A stretch of 64,000 nt of DNA, taken from NCBI RefSeq assembly GCF_005405585.1, contig NZ_BJEQ01000006.1:1-64000 (forward strand), in the 5' to 3' direction. The stretch comes from Agarivorans sp. Toyoura001. GTDB lineage: Bacteria > Pseudomonadota > Gammaproteobacteria > Enterobacterales > Celerinatantimonadaceae. The translations under genes were made by a program, and so were the position numbers. This document shows positions 63,779-64,000 of the stretch, piece after piece (position 1 is the first letter of the stretch; the number at the start of each line of letters is the position of its first letter). The notes under the pieces are model-generated. The model ran no database searches. It was given only the letters and a program-made list of their open reading frames with translations, and had not been told where the DNA came from.

Positions 63779-64000
63779 TTAAGCGGCTACTTCATATTTT
63801 TGTTCAAGCACAGTTACACGCTCGTCTAAGTCAGCAATTAGCTCGCCCATTTCGTGGGTGATGTCGTCTAAGGTTTCTAACATTGCCATGGCATTCTTGG
63901 CCGCTGGCGCTAAGGTTTCCGCGCCACCACTTAATAAGCTCAATGCGCTCATTGGATTGGCTGCAATTTTTGCTAGCACCGGCTTTAGCTCGCCCAATTC
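63779..64000 (-). CDS. coiled-coil protein, partial (5' end beyond window)
   Basis: The frame is open to the window edge. At least 73 residues are visible, ending in a heptad-like helix (AMLETLDDITHEMGELIADL, then DERVTVLEQKYEVAA). It probably belongs to the same viral transcript. The true start is not in view. Confidence 0.55.
   Translation of the reverse strand, partial: ELGELKPVLAKIAANPMSALSLLSGGAETLAPAAKNAMAMLETLDDITHEMGELIADLDERVTVLEQKYEVAA

Larger units (their letters stand above)
54350..64000. mobile_element. dif-integrated tailless (PM2-like) provirus, left part
   Basis: From the dif site to the window end nearly every base is coding, in short, overlapping, compact genes of viral type. 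Diagnostic genes are a double-jelly-roll capsid protein (61060-61911) and a PM2-P9-like ATPase (62262-62975). A spike candidate, a muralytic protein and at least ten small membrane proteins fit an internal-membrane virus. No terminase, portal, tail or integrase gene is visible, so host XerCD is the likely integration machinery. Replication genes and the right-hand att site must lie beyond 64000. GC content looks higher than in the flanking chromosome. Confidence 0.85.

Noticed and set aside
54237-64000. Integrase, terminase, portal or tail genes in the provirus
   Set aside because: None of the visible frames resembles these. Their absence is part of the argument for a tailless Xer-dependent element, but genes beyond 64000 are unknown.

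Overview
The window looks like the chromosome of a marine gammaproteobacterium of the Alteromonadales/Vibrionales type, possibly close to Agarivorans. The evidence is a MotY sodium-driven flagellar gene, an Rsx/Rnf operon, anaerobic NrdDG, RlmKL, Rmf, FabA next to a YcbZ-type Lon protease, PEP-CTERM and GlyGly-CTERM-like exported proteins, and several c-di-GMP proteins. The genus is inferred from protein resemblance only.

Layout. 0-0.4 kb: tandem initiator tRNA genes (minus strand) with a growth-rate-type promoter. 0.5-6.9 kb: rlmL, a glutaredoxin-like gene, uup and a DUF3466 exported protein as one tightly packed run, then rmf. 6.9-11.6 kb (minus): fabA with a FabR-like operator inside its promoter, ycbZ-like protease, Na+/H+ antiporter, rnt. 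11.7-12.6 kb: motY. 12.6-19.1 kb (minus): nth and rsxEGDCBA. 19.2-22.1 kb: nrdDG behind an FNR box and paired NrdR boxes. 22-33.5 kb: a degenerate GGDEF-EAL protein, tRNA-Asn, a DnaA-box cluster, uvrB, tpiA, an elyC-like gene, aspC, a diguanylate cyclase, an HD-GYP regulator and yaeQ. 33.5-42 kb: SEC-C protein, chemotaxis receptor, two small envelope proteins, a membrane-bound AraC regulator, an 898-residue orphan protein and a lipase-like protein. 42.3-46.3 kb: a Pho-box-like array in front of phnD-phnC-phnE-phnM, with no C-P lyase core genes. 46.4-48.6 kb: accessory DUF2971 gene, a decayed gene and a PEP-CTERM protein. 48.6-53.6 kb: RND efflux pair divergent from a MarR regulator, with a twin-palindrome operator between them.

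The most interesting part is 54.35-64.0 kb. At 54350-54377 there is a near-perfect dif site (26 of 28 bases as in E. coli dif, from memory). Immediately beyond it starts a dense block of viral genes that runs off the window. It carries a PM2-P2-like double-jelly-roll capsid protein, a PM2-P9-like packaging ATPase, a repeat-rich spike candidate, a muralytic protein and at least ten tiny membrane proteins of 24-90 residues. No tail, portal or terminase gene is present. I interpret it as a tailless, internal-membrane (corticovirus/autolykivirus-like) provirus integrated at the host dif site, probably by the host XerC/XerD recombinases. Plus-strand genes nearest dif (DUF3653, DUF3467, a small membrane protein) converge on the minus-strand virion genes at a shared terminator. 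The replication genes and the other end lie beyond the window.
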